A DNA stretch of 64,000 bases, taken from the NCBI RefSeq assembly GCF_030816965.1, contig NZ_JAUSYQ010000002.1, forward strand, positions 8,422,001 through 8,486,000, in the 5' to 3' direction. This stretch comes from Streptomyces canus (lineage in GTDB: Bacteria; Actinomycetota; Actinomycetes; Streptomycetales; Streptomycetaceae). Both the position numbers and the translations under genes were made by a program. Shown here piece by piece: positions 1 through 7,356 of the stretch; the first letter of the stretch is position 1, and the number at the start of each line of letters is the position of its first letter. The notes below the pieces were generated by a model. That model was not told where the DNA came from, did not search any database, and worked only from the letters and a program-made list of their open reading frames with translations.

Positions 1-336
1 CGGGGCATCGGACTGCTCGCCAAGCTGCGCGCGATGGCGCTCCAGGCGGAGGGTCTGGACACCGTCGAGGCCAACCTCGCGCTCGGTCTGCCGGTGGACT
101 CCCGGGACTACGGCGTCGCCGCCGGGATCTTCCACGACCTGGGCGTGAACTCGGTCCGCCTGATGTCCAACAATCCGCGCAAGCGTGAGGCGCTGCTGCG
201 GCACGGCATCACGGTCGCCGAGACGGTGCCGCTGCTCATCACGCCGTGCGAGAGCAACATCACCTATCTGCGCACCAAGCGGGAGCGGCTGGACCACGTC
301 CTGCCCCATCTGGACGCGGTGGCCCACCTGTCCTGA
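1..336 (+). CDS. ribA: GTP cyclohydrolase II, C-terminal part (truncated by window edge)
   Basis: Converts GTP to 2,5-diamino-6-ribosylamino-pyrimidinone phosphate, the first step of riboflavin synthesis, in the cytoplasm. The window opens in frame on the RGIGLL motif, which carries the conserved active-site arginine, followed by ALQAEGLDTVEANLALG, a signature of the family; SNNPRKREAL further on is the usual nucleotide-site stretch. The zinc-binding cysteines and the start lie outside the window. The next gene starts 45 bases downstream, so the two may share a transcript. It could also be a second, pathway-specific RibA copy; nothing here decides that. Confidence 0.9.
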   Translation, partial: RGIGLLAKLRAMALQAEGLDTVEANLALGLPVDSRDYGVAAGIFHDLGVNSVRLMSNNPRKREALLRHGITVAETVPLLITPCESNITYLRTKRERLDHVLPHLDAVAHLS

Positions 337-381
337 TCACCGGGCTGATTCCGGGACGGGAAATCCGGAGAGGAAGAGGGA

Positions 382-1389
382 ATGACCGACGACGTCCTCT
401 TCCTCTCCGGACCGCAGGTCACCCGCCTGCTCGACGCGGACACGGCCATCGCCTCGCAGCGCGCGGCCTTCACCGCGCTCGGCTCCGGGGCGGCCGACCT
501 GCCGGCGAAGATCATGCATCCGAGCCGCTTCGACGACAGCGTGGTCTTCGCGTACGTCTCCCGGCTCTCCGCCGACTCCGGGGCCGTCGCGAAGTCCGGC
601 AGCGTCAATCCGGGCAACGCGGCGGCCGGGCTGCCCACGATCCACGCCGTGCTCTCGGTGCTCGACCCGGTGACCGGCCGCCTGACCGCTGTCATGGACG
701 GCGCCGCGGTGACCATCCTGCATATGGCAGCTGCGAGCGCCGTCGCCGTCGACGCGCCGGCCACGCCCGACAGCACCGACCTGGCCGTGCTGGGCTCCGG
801 CACCCAGGCTCCGGCCCATGTGCGGGCGATCGCCCGGGTGCGGCCCCTGAAGTCCGTACGGCTGTGGAGCCCGACTCCGCGCAACCGCAACCGCAACCGC
901 AACCGCAACCGCAACCGCACCCGCACCCGCGCCGCCGAGACGCCGGCGGAACTCGGCTTCCCCGCCGAAGCGGTCGGCAGCGCCGAGGAGGCGGTGAGCG
1001 GCGCCTCTCTGGTCGTGGCCTGCACTCTGAGCAGGACACCGGTCGTGCACGGGGAGTGGCTCGCGCCCGGGTGCACGGTGGTGAGCATGGGGTCCTTCGA
1101 GCCCACCCGCCGGGAGGTGGACACCGACGTCCTACGGCGAGGGGTGCTTTCAGAGGCCGTCGTCGTGGACGACCCGGCGACCGCGGCGGAGCACGCCGGG
1201 CCGGTCGTGGACGCGCTCAGGGCCGGGCTGCTGACCGATCCGGTCGGGCTCGGCGAGGTCCTGACCGGACGAGCCGTGGCCCGGGCGGCCCCCGGCGACA
1301 TCGTCTATTACAACAGCGTCGGCCTCGGCATCCAGGACGCGGCCGCGGCCTGGGCCGTGGTGCAGGCGGCGAAGGGGGAGCGCCGGTGA
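382..1389 (+). CDS. Ornithine cyclodeaminase / mu-crystallin family protein
   Basis: 335 aa, normal family length. The family uses NAD(P)H and either cyclises ornithine or lysine (giving proline or pipecolate) or reduces cyclic ketimines. The Rossmann core is seen at LAVLGSGTQAPAHVRAI (about residues 134-150), after a conserved stretch KSGSVNPGNAAAGLPTIHAV. A purine-rich ribosome site (GAGAGGAAGAGGG) precedes the ATG. Directly after the second Rossmann strand (VRLWSPTP) the protein carries an Arg-Asn/Arg-Thr repeat at residues 167-183 encoded by a hexanucleotide array, which lengthens a surface loop. The stop overlaps the next start (GTGA). Given the saccharopine dehydrogenases and FAD oxidase downstream, lysine cyclodeaminase or piperideine-carboxylate reductase are likelier than ornithine cyclodeaminase; this is inference. 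Confidence 0.85.
   Translation: MTDDVLFLSGPQVTRLLDADTAIASQRAAFTALGSGAADLPAKIMHPSRFDDSVVFAYVSRLSADSGAVAKSGSVNPGNAAAGLPTIHAVLSVLDPVTGRLTAVMDGAAVTILHMAAASAVAVDAPATPDSTDLAVLGSGTQAPAHVRAIARVRPLKSVRLWSPTPRNRNRNRNRNRNRTRTRAAETPAELGFPAEAVGSAEEAVSGASLVVACTLSRTPVVHGEWLAPGCTVVSMGSFEPTRREVDTDVLRRGVLSEAVVVDDPATAAEHAGPVVDALRAGLLTDPVGLGEVLTGRAVARAAPGDIVYYNSVGLGIQDAAAAWAVVQAAKGERR
881..930 (+). repeat. In-frame hexanucleotide array (GCAACC x6, GCACCC x2)
   Basis: Six perfect copies of GCAACC, then two of GCACCC and a partial unit, inside the cyclodeaminase-like gene. Read in frame it gives (Arg-Asn)6(Arg-Thr)2. The unit is six bases, so copy number can change without shifting frame. It falls in the loop after the second strand of the nucleotide-binding fold, where homologues usually have only a few residues. 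Confidence 0.95.
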
Positions 1390-2534
1390 GCACGCACACG
1401 GCCGACGTCGTCGTGATCGGCGGCGGAGTCATGGGCACGAGCATCGCCCGCCACCTGGCGCGCGCGGGCGTCAGGGAGGTGGTGCTCGTCGAGCGCGACG
1501 AACTCGCCTCCGGCTCCACCTCGAAGGCCGCGGGCGGGGTGCGGGCGCAGTTCTCCGACGAGCTCAACATCCGGCTCGGGGCGCGCGGCCTGGAGGCGTT
1601 CGGCCGCTTCGAGGAGGAGACGGGGCAGGACATCGGGCTGCACCGGGTCGGTTATCTGTTCCTCCTGTCGACCCCGGAGGAGGTCACCTCCTTCGAGGAG
1701 AGCGTGCGCCTCCAGAACTCGCTCGGCGTCCCGAGCCGCATGACCGACCCGGCCGAGGCGCGCCGGCTGTCGCCCCTCATCACCACCGACGGCCTGCTCG
1801 CCGCCGCCTTCTCGCCCGAGGACGGCCACTGCACGCCCGAGTCCGTCGTGTACGGCTACGCCGCCGACGCCCGCCGCCACGGCGCGACGATCCTGCGGCA
1901 CACCGAGGTCACCGGCATCGAACAGCGCGGCGACGACATCACGGGCGTCGTGACGAGCAGGGGCCGGATCGCCACCGGCACGGTGATCTGCGCGGCCGGC
2001 GCCTGGTCGCGGGCCGTCGGCGCGATGGTCGGCGTGGACCTGCCGGTCGAGCCGCTGCGCCGCCAGATCGCGGTCACCGAACCGGTCGAGGGGCTGCCGC
2101 CCGACCTCCCCATGACCATCGACTTCACCAGCAGTCTCTACTTCCACGGCGAGGGCCCCGGTCTCCTCCTCGGCATGTCCGACCCCGACGAGACACCCGG
2201 CTTCGACACCGCCACCCACGACCGCTGGATCCCCCGCCTCGCCGAGGCCATGAGACATCGCGCCCCCGCCCTCCTCGACCTGCGCCGCACCGGCGGCTGG
2301 GCCGGCCTGTACGAGCTCACCCCGGACCACAACGCCCTGATCGGCGAGGCCACTTCGGTCTCCCGCTTCCTGTACGCGACCGGCTTCTCCGGCCACGGTT
2401 TCCTCCAGGGACCGGCCGTCGGCGAGGTCGTCCGCGACCTGTACCTCGGCCGCGTACCCTTCGTGGACATCAGCCCGCTCAGCGCCGGCCGGTTCGCGGC
2501 CGACGCCCCGCGCCCGGAGGCCAACCGCGTATGA
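1386..2534 (+). CDS. FAD-dependent amine/amino-acid oxidoreductase (DAO family)
   Basis: 382 aa from a GTG start that overlaps the previous stop by four bases. It is a member of the glycine oxidase / sarcosine oxidase beta family, which oxidises secondary or D-amino acids with bound FAD. Visible features are VVVIGGGVMGTSIARHLA at residues 8-25 (GxGxxG dinucleotide motif), an acidic residue at the end of the next strand (VLVERDE), GSTSKAAGGVR, and the C-terminal YATGFSGHGFLQGPAVGE, typical of sarcosine-oxidase-like enzymes. The open frame extends far upstream (from 246), but that part lies out of phase over the previous gene. L-pipecolate oxidases belong to the same superfamily, so pipecolate or another cyclic amine is a reasonable but unproven substrate. 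Confidence 0.85.
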   Translation: MSTHTADVVVIGGGVMGTSIARHLARAGVREVVLVERDELASGSTSKAAGGVRAQFSDELNIRLGARGLEAFGRFEEETGQDIGLHRVGYLFLLSTPEEVTSFEESVRLQNSLGVPSRMTDPAEARRLSPLITTDGLLAAAFSPEDGHCTPESVVYGYAADARRHGATILRHTEVTGIEQRGDDITGVVTSRGRIATGTVICAAGAWSRAVGAMVGVDLPVEPLRRQIAVTEPVEGLPPDLPMTIDFTSSLYFHGEGPGLLLGMSDPDETPGFDTATHDRWIPRLAEAMRHRAPALLDLRRTGGWAGLYELTPDHNALIGEATSVSRFLYATGFSGHGFLQGPAVGEVVRDLYLGRVPFVDISPLSAGRFAADAPRPEANRV

Positions 2535-3595
2535 CCGAGCTCCACCTGTGGCTGCGCCACGAGGTCCGTTCCACCGAGCGACGCACACCCGTGGTGCCGT
2601 CCGACGCCCGGCGGCTCGTCGACAGCGGGGTGACGCTGACCGTCGAGGAGTCCCCGCAACGGATCTTCCCGATCGAGGAGTACGAGGCGGCCGGCTGCGG
2701 AGTGGCGCCCGCGGGTTCCTGGGCGTCCCGGGCGCCGCTGGACGCCGTGGTCGTAGGCCTGAAGGAACTCCCCGACGAGCCCGCCGCCCTGCCGCACCGG
2801 CACATCTTCTTCGGGCACGCCTACAAGGGGCAGCCGGGCGCCCCGGAACTGCTGCGCCGGTTCGCCGCCGGGGGAGGGGCGCTCCTCGACCTGGAGTACC
2901 TGGTCGACGACCACGGCCGCAGGCTCGCCGCCTTCGGTTACTGGGCCGGTTACCTGGGTGCGGCCCTGGCCGTGCTCCAGCACCGGGGAAGGCTGTCCGC
3001 GCCCCTCACGCCCACCTCGCAGGAGGAGCTGGCGGAGGTCCTGCGGCCCGTCGCCGGGGACGAGGAGTTCAGGGCGCTGGTGATCGGGGCCCTGGGCCGC
3101 AGCGGCCGGGGCGCGCGCGTCGCGCTCCGGGCTGCCGGGATCGAGCCGGCCTGCTGGGACCTCGAGGAGACCCGCAGCCTGGACCGCCCCGCCCTGCTCG
3201 CCCACGACCTGCTCGTGAACTGCGTCCTCGCCACCACTCCCGTCCCGCCCTTCGTCCGTGAGGCGGACCTGGACGACCCGACCCGCCGGTTGCGCACCCT
3301 CTCCGACGTCACCTGCGACGTCGGCTCGCCCCTGAACGTCCTGCCGGTCTACGACCGCGTCACCGAGTGGGCCGAGCCCGTCCGCCGACTGCACAAGGAA
3401 CCCCCGCTCGACCTGATCGCCATCGACAACCTGCCGTCCCTGCTCCCGGAGGAGTCCAGCGTCGACTTCTCGGGGTCCCTGCTGCCCCTGCTGCCGGAGT
3501 TCGGGGTCGGCGGCCCCTGGGGGCGCTGTCTGGAGCGGTTCCATCAGGCGTGCCGTGAACTCGGCATCGACGAAGGGGAGTTCCGCCGTGTCTGA
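2531..3595 (+). CDS. Saccharopine dehydrogenase, Lys1-like (lysine-forming type)
   Basis: 354 aa, close to the usual 370 of yeast Lys1 type enzymes, which interconvert saccharopine with lysine plus 2-oxoglutarate using NAD. An N-terminal alanine-dehydrogenase-like domain (LRHEVRSTERRTPVVPSDA) is followed by the family signature FFGHAYKGQPG (about residues 92-102), GGALLDLEYLVDDHGRR and AAFGYWAGYLGAA. The Rossmann segment is LVIGALGRSGRGAR near residue 183. The start ATG overlaps the previous stop (ATGA). The next gene is Lys9-like, so both halves of the saccharopine pathway lie side by side. Confidence 0.85.
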   Translation: MTELHLWLRHEVRSTERRTPVVPSDARRLVDSGVTLTVEESPQRIFPIEEYEAAGCGVAPAGSWASRAPLDAVVVGLKELPDEPAALPHRHIFFGHAYKGQPGAPELLRRFAAGGGALLDLEYLVDDHGRRLAAFGYWAGYLGAALAVLQHRGRLSAPLTPTSQEELAEVLRPVAGDEEFRALVIGALGRSGRGARVALRAAGIEPACWDLEETRSLDRPALLAHDLLVNCVLATTPVPPFVREADLDDPTRRLRTLSDVTCDVGSPLNVLPVYDRVTEWAEPVRRLHKEPPLDLIAIDNLPSLLPEESSVDFSGSLLPLLPEFGVGGPWGRCLERFHQACRELGIDEGEFRRV

Positions 3596-4742
3596 CCTGG
3601 TTCCCACGACCGGCACCGTCCACTGGATCGGCGCCGGGCTCTCCACCGGCAGCGGCCTGGCCGAGCTGTGCGACACCGCCGACCGGGTCCGCCTGTGGCA
3701 CCGCACCGAGGAGCGTGCCGCCGAGGCCCTCGCGGCACTGGGGCTCACCGGACGGGCCGAGCCGCGCGCCTACACGCTGTCCGCGCTCGCGGCCGCGCTG
3801 GCGCCCGGGGACGTCGTCGTGTCGATGCTGCCCGCGCCCGAGCACGCCGGGATCCTCGCCGCCTGCGTGCGCGAAAAGGCCCACTTCGCCTGCTCCAGCT
3901 ATGTGTCCGACGCCGTCCTCGAACAGGTGCCGGAGGCAGAGAAGGCCGGGATCGTCGTCCTCACCGAGGCGGGCCTCGACCCGGGCATCGACCACCTCTT
4001 CGCGCACAGCCTCGTCGCCCGGGCCCGCGGTGTGATCGGCGACGCGACACCGGCGTCGTACCGCCTCACCTCCTACTGCGGAGGTGTCCCCGCCGTCCCG
4101 AACGACTTCAAGTACCGCTTCAGCTGGGCCCCCGCCGGAGTCCTGAACGCCCTGCGCTCGCCCGCCCGTTACATCGACAACGGCACCCCGACCACCGCCG
4201 ACCGCCCCTGGGAGGTGACCCGGCGCCATGTCGTGGACGGCGAGGCCTTCGAGGTCTATCCCAACCGCGACAGCGTCCCCTTCATCGAGCAGTACGGACT
4301 GCCGGCCGCCTGGACACCGCGGACCTTCGTGCGCGGGACCCTGCGGCTGGACGGCTGGCTGCGCGCCTGGGAGCCGGTCTTCGAGGAGCTGCTGACCGGC
4401 GACGACACCCGGATCGCCGCCCTGGCCCAGGAACTGGCGGCCAGGTACCCGACAACGGACGCCGACCGCGACCGGGTCGTCCTCGCCGTCTCCCTCGACG
4501 TGCGCGCGAAGGACGGCCGCACCTGGTCCGGCGGCTACCTCCTCGACCTGGTGGGTGACGAGGAGGACAGCGCCATGGCCCGCTGTGTCTCCCGCACCCT
4601 TGCCCTCGGCATCGGTCACATCCTGGACGGCTCTCTCCCGGCGGGCCTGAACCGGGCGGCGGAGACGGCGGCCCGCTCCGAGCAGTGGCTGGGCGAACTC
4701 GCCCGCGACGGCGTCCACTTCACGCTCCGGGTCGATCACTAG
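3588..4742 (+). CDS. Saccharopine dehydrogenase, Lys9-like (glutamate-forming type)
   Basis: 384 aa from a GTG preceded by GAAGGGGAG, overlapping the previous gene by eight bases. Lys9-type enzymes cleave saccharopine to glutamate and alpha-aminoadipate semialdehyde, or run in reverse. The sequence shows an N-terminal nucleotide-binding segment (VHWIGAGLSTGSG), VVVSMLPAPEH, the hallmark VVLTEAGLDPGIDHLFAH (about residues 123-140) and SYCGGVPAVPNDFKYRFSW. With the Lys1-like neighbour it makes a split equivalent of the fused eukaryotic lysine-ketoglutarate reductase/saccharopine dehydrogenase. The semialdehyde cyclises to piperideine-6-carboxylate, linking it to the two upstream genes. It ends tail to tail with the next gene, sharing four bases. 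Confidence 0.85.
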   Translation: MSDLVPTTGTVHWIGAGLSTGSGLAELCDTADRVRLWHRTEERAAEALAALGLTGRAEPRAYTLSALAAALAPGDVVVSMLPAPEHAGILAACVREKAHFACSSYVSDAVLEQVPEAEKAGIVVLTEAGLDPGIDHLFAHSLVARARGVIGDATPASYRLTSYCGGVPAVPNDFKYRFSWAPAGVLNALRSPARYIDNGTPTTADRPWEVTRRHVVDGEAFEVYPNRDSVPFIEQYGLPAAWTPRTFVRGTLRLDGWLRAWEPVFEELLTGDDTRIAALAQELAARYPTTDADRDRVVLAVSLDVRAKDGRTWSGGYLLDLVGDEEDSAMARCVSRTLALGIGHILDGSLPAGLNRAAETAARSEQWLGELARDGVHFTLRVDH

Positions 4743-5983
4743 CGACCCGGGGCGTCCTGGTCCACGACCGCCTCGTGGACCAGCCGCTTGAGGTCGGGGA
4801 ACAGCTTCAGCGTCTTCGGCCGCACCTGGGTGTGGAACTGCACGGTCAGATCGCGGCCCGGGTCGACCCAGAAGGTCGTGGACGCCGCCCCGCTCCAGCC
4901 GTAGGAACCGAGGCCGGAAGGGGCCAGGGTGCGGGCCGGGTCGGTCACCACGGAGACGCCGAGGCCGAAGCCGACGCCGTCGTTGCCGGGCTCGTCGTGG
5001 GCGGGTTTGGCGCCGAAGGCGCGCAGGTCGGCGCCGCCCGGGAGGTGGTTGGAGGTCATCAGGTCCACCGTCTCGGCGGACAGCAGACGGGTGCCGTCCA
5101 GTTCGCCGCGGCGGCGCAGCAGCTCCGCGAAGCGGTGGACGTCGTACGCGGACGCCACCATGCCACCGCTGCCGGACAGCAGGCGGGGGCGGCCCCGCAG
5201 CGGCAGTCCGGGGACCGGCTCGATGGTGCCGTCGTCCTTCTCTCCGTACAACTCCGAGAGCCTGTCCGCCTGTTCGTCCGGCACCCAGAAGCCGGCGTCG
5301 GTCATCCCGAGCGGCCCGAGGACGCGCTCGGCGAAGAAGGCGTCGAGGGTCTGCCCGGACACGATCTCGATGACCCGGCCCAGGACGTTGGAGGCGACCG
5401 AGTAGTTCCACTGCGTGCCCGGTTCGAACTGCAGCGGCAGGCTCGCGTACACGGCGACGGTCTCGGCGAGGTCCGAGCCCGGCAGCACGGACGACTCCAG
5501 GCCGGCCTCGCGGTAGAGGGCGTCGACCGGGTGGCAGTGGTAGAAGGCGAAGGTCAGACCCGCGGTGTGGGTCATCAGATGCCGGATCAGGATCGGACCG
5601 TCGGCCGGCCGGGTGGTGAGGCTCTCGCCGGAACCGTCCACGTAGACCCGGGGTTCCGCGAACGCCGGCAGATACTCGGCGACCGGGTCGTCCAGCGACA
5701 GCCGTCCTTCCTCCACCAGCAGGAGGGCGGCCACCGAGGTGACCGGTTTGGTCATCGAGTAGATCCGCCACAGGGTGTCGGCCTCGACCGGCAGGCCGGC
5801 CGCGAGGTCACGGTGGCCGTGCGTCGTGAGGTGGGCGACGCGTCCGCCTCGGGCGACGGACACCAGGAAGCCGGGCATCCGGCCCTCGTCGACGTAGTGG
5901 GCGAAGTGCTGGTCGAGGCGGTCCAGCGCCTTGCCGTCCAGCCCCACCTCAGCGGGATCGACCTCTTGCCGAAGCTGTGCCAT
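4739..5983 (-). CDS. Serine hydrolase, class C beta-lactamase/esterase family
   Basis: 414 aa, no signal peptide, so a cytoplasmic esterase or peptidase-like member (EstB type) rather than a resistance beta-lactamase. The catalytic S-x-x-K is SMTK at residues 76-79 inside TLWRIYSMTKPVTSVAA. The second-motif tyrosine is in GTQWNYSVASNVLG (Tyr194), and GSYGWSGAAST near residue 355 replaces the KTG box, as in many esterases of the family. The start is supported by GGAGGAGAG a few bases upstream. It converges on the saccharopine genes and diverges from the gene at 6142. The natural substrate cannot be told. Confidence 0.85.
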   Translation of the reverse strand: MAQLRQEVDPAEVGLDGKALDRLDQHFAHYVDEGRMPGFLVSVARGGRVAHLTTHGHRDLAAGLPVEADTLWRIYSMTKPVTSVAALLLVEEGRLSLDDPVAEYLPAFAEPRVYVDGSGESLTTRPADGPILIRHLMTHTAGLTFAFYHCHPVDALYREAGLESSVLPGSDLAETVAVYASLPLQFEPGTQWNYSVASNVLGRVIEIVSGQTLDAFFAERVLGPLGMTDAGFWVPDEQADRLSELYGEKDDGTIEPVPGLPLRGRPRLLSGSGGMVASAYDVHRFAELLRRRGELDGTRLLSAETVDLMTSNHLPGGADLRAFGAKPAHDEPGNDGVGFGLGVSVVTDPARTLAPSGLGSYGWSGAASTTFWVDPGRDLTVQFHTQVRPKTLKLFPDLKRLVHEAVVDQDAPGR

Positions 5984-6141
5984 CGCTCTCCTCCGTCGCG
6001 TCCGTCGAGGTGCGGACCGATATACCCGGCCCGGACCACCTCAGACATCATCGTCGCTCAGGAAACCGCGACGAGCCGCGGGTCGGCGGGGAATTGCCGG
6101 TCGCGGGAATGCCGGGTGCGGCCGGGCCGGTTGATCGTGGT

Positions 6142-6597
6142 ATGACTCAGGACGCGACGCAGGACGCACTGCTCCGGCTGCTCTCGGAGGGCCACGGCGG
6201 GGTGCTGGTCACCCTCAAGCGCGACGGCCGGCCCCAGCTGTCGAACGTCAGCCACGCCTACTACCCCGACGAACGGATCATCCGGGTCTCCCTCACCGAC
6301 GACCGCGCCAAGACCCGCAACCTGCGCCGGGACCCCCGCGCCTCGTACCACGTGACGACGCCGGACCGATGGGCGTACACGGTCGCCGAGGGTACGGCCG
6401 ACCTCACCCCCGTGGCGAACGACCCGCACGACGACACGGTCGAGGAACTCATCCGCTTGTACCGGGACGTCCAGGGCGAACACCCCGACTGGGACGACTA
6501 CCGCGCGGCGATGGTCCGGGACCGGCGGCTGGTACTGCGGTTGCGGGTGGAGCGGGCGTACGGGATTCCGGCCCGCGCGGCCGATTCGGGGAAGTAA
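6142..6597 (+). CDS. PPOX-class F420/flavin-dependent oxidoreductase
   Basis: 151 aa. The split-barrel fold of the pyridoxamine-phosphate-oxidase superfamily is indicated by GGVLVTLKRDGRPQLSNVSH (residues 19-38), RIIRVSLTDDRAKTRNLRRD and RASYHVTTPDRWAYTVAEG. Actinobacterial members of this size mostly bind F420 and are annotated TIGR03618-like; flavin binding is the alternative. I chose the ATG at 6142 because the family begins a few residues before the LLRLLSEG segment; the frame stays open further upstream without family-like sequence. A strong hairpin follows (6615-6656). Substrate unknown. Confidence 0.8.
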   Translation: MTQDATQDALLRLLSEGHGGVLVTLKRDGRPQLSNVSHAYYPDERIIRVSLTDDRAKTRNLRRDPRASYHVTTPDRWAYTVAEGTADLTPVANDPHDDTVEELIRLYRDVQGEHPDWDDYRAAMVRDRRLVLRLRVERAYGIPARAADSGK

Positions 6598-6614
6598 CGC
6601 TCCTCGACAGCGGT

Positions 6615-6656
6615 CCGCGCACCCCGGCCGCCCCTGAATCCGGCCGGAGTGCGCGG
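6615..6656 (+). terminator. Intrinsic-type hairpin after the PPOX gene
   Basis: A 16-bp stem with a single mismatch (6615-6630 with 6641-6656) and a 10-base loop lies 18 bases past the stop codon. There is no U-tract, as is common in Streptomyces terminators. Confidence 0.7.
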
Positions 6657-6860
6657 TGGTCTGTGCGCGGGTCGGCGTACGACGTCGGCGTCTGTTCTTT
6701 TCTGCTTGTTCGTGCCGATGTTCTTGCTGGAAAAGTCGTCTGTCAACGGTGCGTGGGCGGCGGAAGAGGTCCTACGACTCGGGGAGCAGGGCGCATGGCC
6801 GATGTGCCGGCGATCAGTGGCTGCCTAGGCTGACCCGGACACCGAGGGGAAGAGGTCACC

Positions 6861-7271
6861 ATGCCCGTCAACGGCCGCAGCCACATCCGCATCGCCCGCC
6901 CGTCCCGGGATCTGGCCGCCGCCGAGCGGTTCTGGGTCGAGGGGCTCGGCCTGGGTGTCGTGTGGCGCGCCGAGGGCGGCCCCGAACCCGGCGAGCACGA
7001 CCTGCTGATGCTCGGGTGGCCGGACGCCGGCTGGCACCTGGAACTCGTCCACGAGCAGGGCCACCCGGTCGAACCCCGCCCCACCGAGGAGGACCTGTTG
7101 GTGATCTACGTGGACGGGCCCGTACCGGAGGACCTCGTGGCCCGCCTCGAGGCGCGCGGCGGCAAGCGGGTGCTGTCGCCGAACCCGTACTGGAACGAGT
7201 GGGGCGTCACGGTGGAGGACCCGGACGGGTACCGACTGGTGCTGTGCACGCGGGGCTGGTCGAACGCGTAG
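6861..7271 (+). CDS. VOC-superfamily (glyoxalase/dioxygenase-like) protein
   Basis: 136 aa, a single glyoxalase-fold unit pair. It begins with the usual first strand SHIRIARPSRDLAAAERFW and ends with VTVEDPDGYRLVLCTRGW, the DPDG-Y-x-L ending with a family metal ligand position at the equivalent strand. Members include metallo-lyases, dioxygenases and resistance proteins that sequester drugs, so the exact role is open. It stands alone. A TAGGCT hexamer at 6826-6831 could be its -10 box, but no good -35 is visible. GAGGGGAAGAGG upstream is a plausible ribosome site. Confidence 0.8.
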   Translation: MPVNGRSHIRIARPSRDLAAAERFWVEGLGLGVVWRAEGGPEPGEHDLLMLGWPDAGWHLELVHEQGHPVEPRPTEEDLLVIYVDGPVPEDLVARLEARGGKRVLSPNPYWNEWGVTVEDPDGYRLVLCTRGWSNA

Positions 7272-7292
7272 GCGTCGAGAACCGGGCAGGCC

Positions 7293-7328
7293 CGAGCCCC
7301 CGGTGCCGACAGGGCGCCCGGGGGCTCG
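7293..7328. terminator. Bidirectional hairpin between convergent genes
   Basis: A perfect 11-bp stem (7293-7303 with 7318-7328) with a 14-base loop lies between the VOC gene (plus) and the transporter gene (minus), well placed to end both transcripts. Confidence 0.75.
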
Positions 7329-7356
7329 ACGTGGGGGGAGAGCACAAGGGGGAGGG

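Noticed and set aside
881..930. Short repeat array considered as a CRISPR or regulatory repeat
   Set aside because: Units are six bases without spacers and stay in the reading frame, so it is a coding microsatellite.
246..1385. Upstream extension of the FAD oxidase frame
   Set aside because: Overlaps the cyclodeaminase gene in another phase; the dinucleotide motif begins right after the GTG at 1386, where family proteins start.
2138..3748. 536-codon open frame on the minus strand
   Set aside because: Antisense to the FAD oxidase and Lys1-like genes; no family resemblance.
3360..5771. 803-codon open frame on the minus strand
   Set aside because: Arg/Gly/Pro-rich translation that runs antisense to the Lys9-like gene and out of frame over the serine hydrolase; no motif.
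6369..6833. 154-codon plus-strand frame across the PPOX gene end
   Set aside because: Out of phase over a recognised gene and then through a terminator hairpin; no motif.
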